64,000 nt of DNA, taken from contig NZ_JARQZP010000003.1 of the NCBI RefSeq assembly GCF_029589055.1, forward strand, positions 434,001 to 498,000. The letters are read 5' to 3'. The DNA is from Vibrio hannami (lineage in GTDB: Bacteria; Pseudomonadota; Gammaproteobacteria; Enterobacterales; Vibrionaceae). Below the pieces are notes generated by a model that saw nothing but the letters and a program-made list of their open reading frames with translations, made no database searches and was not told where the DNA came from. A program made the translations under genes and the position numbers. Each line of letters opens with the position of its first letter. Position 1 is the stretch's first letter. Positions 62,111 through 64,000 of the stretch are shown piece after piece.

Positions 62111-63140
62111 ATGCTAGGTATCAACTATTTCAAAGCTGATCCATCCACTGTATGTAATGCTGTTTAAAAACGGCAACGTACAGAAACAAGGGGCGGGAAC
62201 CAGTTTTTACTATTACTCGCCAACAAGCTCATTGGTTGCGGTGCCACTTAGCAGCAAAGAGGTGCCTTTTGCATTTCGCATGAACACAAAGGATTTTCAG
62301 GTGGTGACCGTCCAGGGGCAGGTGACATTTCGGATCTCAGAGCCTGAACAAGCCGCAAAAATGCTTAATCTTACGGTCAATGCCAAAGGAAAATACGAGA
62401 CAGAGGACCCGGAAAAAATAGAGGAGCGGGTAATACGGAGCGTTCAAGTGGTTGTCCGAAATGAAATGGAAAAACAATCGCTACAGGCTGCATTGATGTC
62501 CGCTCAGGCGTTATCTTCACTTTTACAATCTGAGCTGGCTAAACAGCCCTCTTTGGAAAGCCTTGGCATTGAGATTAATCAAGCCTCTCTTACTGCGATT
62601 TCTCCTACGCCGGAAACGGGTAAGGCGCTGGAGGCGGATATCCTGGAATCACTGCTCAAAGAAGCCGACTCTGCAATCTACTCCCGCCGTTTGGCCAGTA
62701 TCGACCAGGAAAAACAAGTTAAACAGCGCGAGTTAGAAACGGAAAAAGCCATAACTAAACAGCAGCAGGAGCTGGAGCAACAAAAGTTAGAGGCAGAGCG
62801 GGAGCAGATGCAGCAACGGTTTGAAATGAACCAGGAGAGCATCGGTGCCCAGACGCAGGATGAACGTAAGCGAGCTGAACTGGTGGAGTTAGAAAGCAGT
62901 AACGCCAGAGCCCGTGCCGACGCAAAGGCGTATGAAATTAAGAGTCAGCTTGAAGCCTATGAACAGATAGACATCGAATGTTTGAAGGTGATGAGCATGG
63001 GAAGTTTGAAGCCAGAGCAGTTAATCGCACAAGCGATTGAGAACCTTACCCAGGGTGAAAACCGGGTTGGTAATCTTAATATATCACCAGAGCTGCTGCA
63101 GTCGCTCACCAAGCCGGAGCAATACAATGATTACCGATAG
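62111..63140 (+). pseudogene. SPFH/band-7 domain protein, frame broken by one base
   Basis: The strong ribosome site AAGGAGG precedes ATG 62111, reading MLGINYFKADPST, then leaves frame. Skipping one base near 62150 gives PSTYVMLFKNGNVQKQGAGTSFYYYSPTSSLVAVPL and a normal-length protein of about 342 residues. It has an SPFH core (VTVQGQVTFRI) and a long C-terminal coiled coil (about 200-260). No membrane helix is visible, so it may be peripheral. Unlike the other frame breaks in this window, this one is not in a homopolymer, so a real mutation is possible. Confidence 0.72.
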
Positions 63141-64000
63141 AAAACTGGTGCTGGTGACCCGCAAGACAAGATTGCAGGAGCTGAAAGACAAATACTGCAC
63201 CATAGGACAGGCCAGATTTTACCTGGAGCACCTGGGGGAGTCCTTTGCTGAGTATGAAGATGAACACTCGCACTTTGAGGCATGCAAAACCAGTATTGTG
63301 AAGTCCCTAGGAACGATTGGCCGTGTTCAGCATTTAGACCGCAGTATGTTGCCAACCTACTTGTTTGACAGCGATGATATTGTCATTGTTTTGGGGCAGG
63401 ATGGCTTAGTCGCCAATACATTGAAATATCTGGACGGGCAATCGGTCATCGGGGTGAACCCGTTACCGGACCGATTTGATGGTGTGCTTTTGCCATTTGT
63501 AGAAAAAGAGCTGTTAACCGTGCTTACAGAAGTGCTCAGGGGAGCCGTAAACAATAAGCAGGTCAGCTTTGCTGAGGTGACGACGAATCTTGGTGAGTCA
63601 CTGCTTGGGGTAAACGATTTGTTTATCGGTCCTAAGTCCCATACCTCAGCCCGGTATCAGCTTAATCAAGGTCAATACAGTGAGGAGCAGTCTTCCAGCG
63701 GGATAATCGTCTCAACAGGTCTGGGCTCAACCGGATGGTTAAAAAGCATCATTGCCGGCGCATCTGGCATTGCTAACACCCAGGTCAGACAAGAGTTGGT
63801 GGATGGATTTTCCTGGGATAGTGGGTATCTTTACTATTCAGTACGTGAGCCTTTTCCATCAGCCACCACCCGATGTGAGAGTGTATTTGGCAAAATCAGC
63901 GCCGGGAGTGAGCTGAAGCTGGTATCGAGAATGCCGGAGAATGGGGTGATTTTTTCTGATGGTATTGAAAGTGATGCTATCGATTTCTGTGCCGGTACTA
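63127..64000 (+). CDS. NAD-kinase-like protein (runs off right edge)
   Basis: About 291 residues visible, starting at ATG 63127 and overlapping the SPFH stop by 14 bases. Motifs resemble NAD kinase: GQDG in place of GGDG near residue 90, NDLFIG as the short acidic motif, and STGLGSTGWLKSI near residue 197 for the TGSTA block. A His-Tyr nucleotide region is not clear. It may phosphorylate NAD+ or another nucleotide, or act as a sensor. Co-transcription with the SPFH gene and a divergent NrtR-like gene points to NAD-related signalling. Confidence 0.72.
   Translation, partial: MITDRKLVLVTRKTRLQELKDKYCTIGQARFYLEHLGESFAEYEDEHSHFEACKTSIVKSLGTIGRVQHLDRSMLPTYLFDSDDIVIVLGQDGLVANTLKYLDGQSVIGVNPLPDRFDGVLLPFVEKELLTVLTEVLRGAVNNKQVSFAEVTTNLGESLLGVNDLFIGPKSHTSARYQLNQGQYSEEQSSSGIIVSTGLGSTGWLKSIIAGASGIANTQVRQELVDGFSWDSGYLYYSVREPFPSATTRCESVFGKISAGSELKLVSRMPENGVIFSDGIESDAIDFCAGT

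Overview
The window looks like a chromosomal segment of a marine gammaproteobacterium, most likely a Vibrionaceae member. Support for this is indirect: a moderately AT-rich composition, Vibrio-type versions of pyrC, phhA, hppD, hmgA and fahA, a PurR box before pyrC, and a three-gene recombinase island of the kind described in vibrios. No rRNA gene, intact tRNA gene or CRISPR array was seen.

Layout. 1-8 kb holds mixed housekeeping genes: the start of a PhoR-like sensor kinase, two HAD phosphatases, pyrC, a MOSC/flavin reductase/ferredoxin fusion, a NadD-like adenylyltransferase, an AraC-like regulator and a PlsC-type acyltransferase. 8-30 kb is a large purine degradation regulon. A minus-strand operon (xdhA-xdhB-xdhC-uraD-uraH-guaD-puuD) converts guanine and xanthine to allantoin. 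A BMP-type ABC importer and a TetR (RutR-like) regulator follow. A plus-strand operon (puuE-amidase fusion, HpxW-like amidohydrolase, TauE permease, pucG, allC-like hydrolase) carries allantoin onward through ureidoglycine. Candidate sigma-54 promoters, NtrC sites and a shared palindrome point to joint nitrogen and effector control. 30-40 kb holds a kinase/aminotransferase fusion, a TetR regulator, an aldehyde dehydrogenase, a PAS-GGDEF-EAL protein, a PH-like protein and a solute-binding protein. 40.5-48 kb is a phenylalanine/tyrosine degradation cluster (hppD, hmgA, fahA, maiA, acetoacetyl-CoA synthetase, phhA, phhB).

From 48.07 kb to the right edge the window enters an integrative element. 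It opens with a 3' fragment of tRNA-Gly(TCC), followed by three overlapping genes that resemble the gamma-mobile-trio (GmtX-GmtY-GmtZ). The cargo is mostly unfamiliar: secreted proteins and lipoproteins, a small XRE regulator with duplicated operator cassettes, an LPP20-like envelope gene set, a small cyclic-phosphate receiver protein, and at the right edge an NrtR-like regulator divergent from an SPFH gene and an NAD-kinase-like gene. A 44-bp imperfect direct repeat, derived from the 3' end of the nrtR-like gene, brackets 7.1 kb of this cargo.

A caution for any reader: seven genes are each interrupted by one single-base indel (AraC-like, uraD, uraH, ALDH, maiA, gmtY-like, SPFH), and guaD may be an eighth. 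Five of the seven lie in short homopolymers of 4-5 bases and one in a 2-base run. In each case, correcting one base joins the two frames into a protein of plausible length. This looks more like sequencing or assembly error than decay, and the affected genes should be treated as probably intact until checked.
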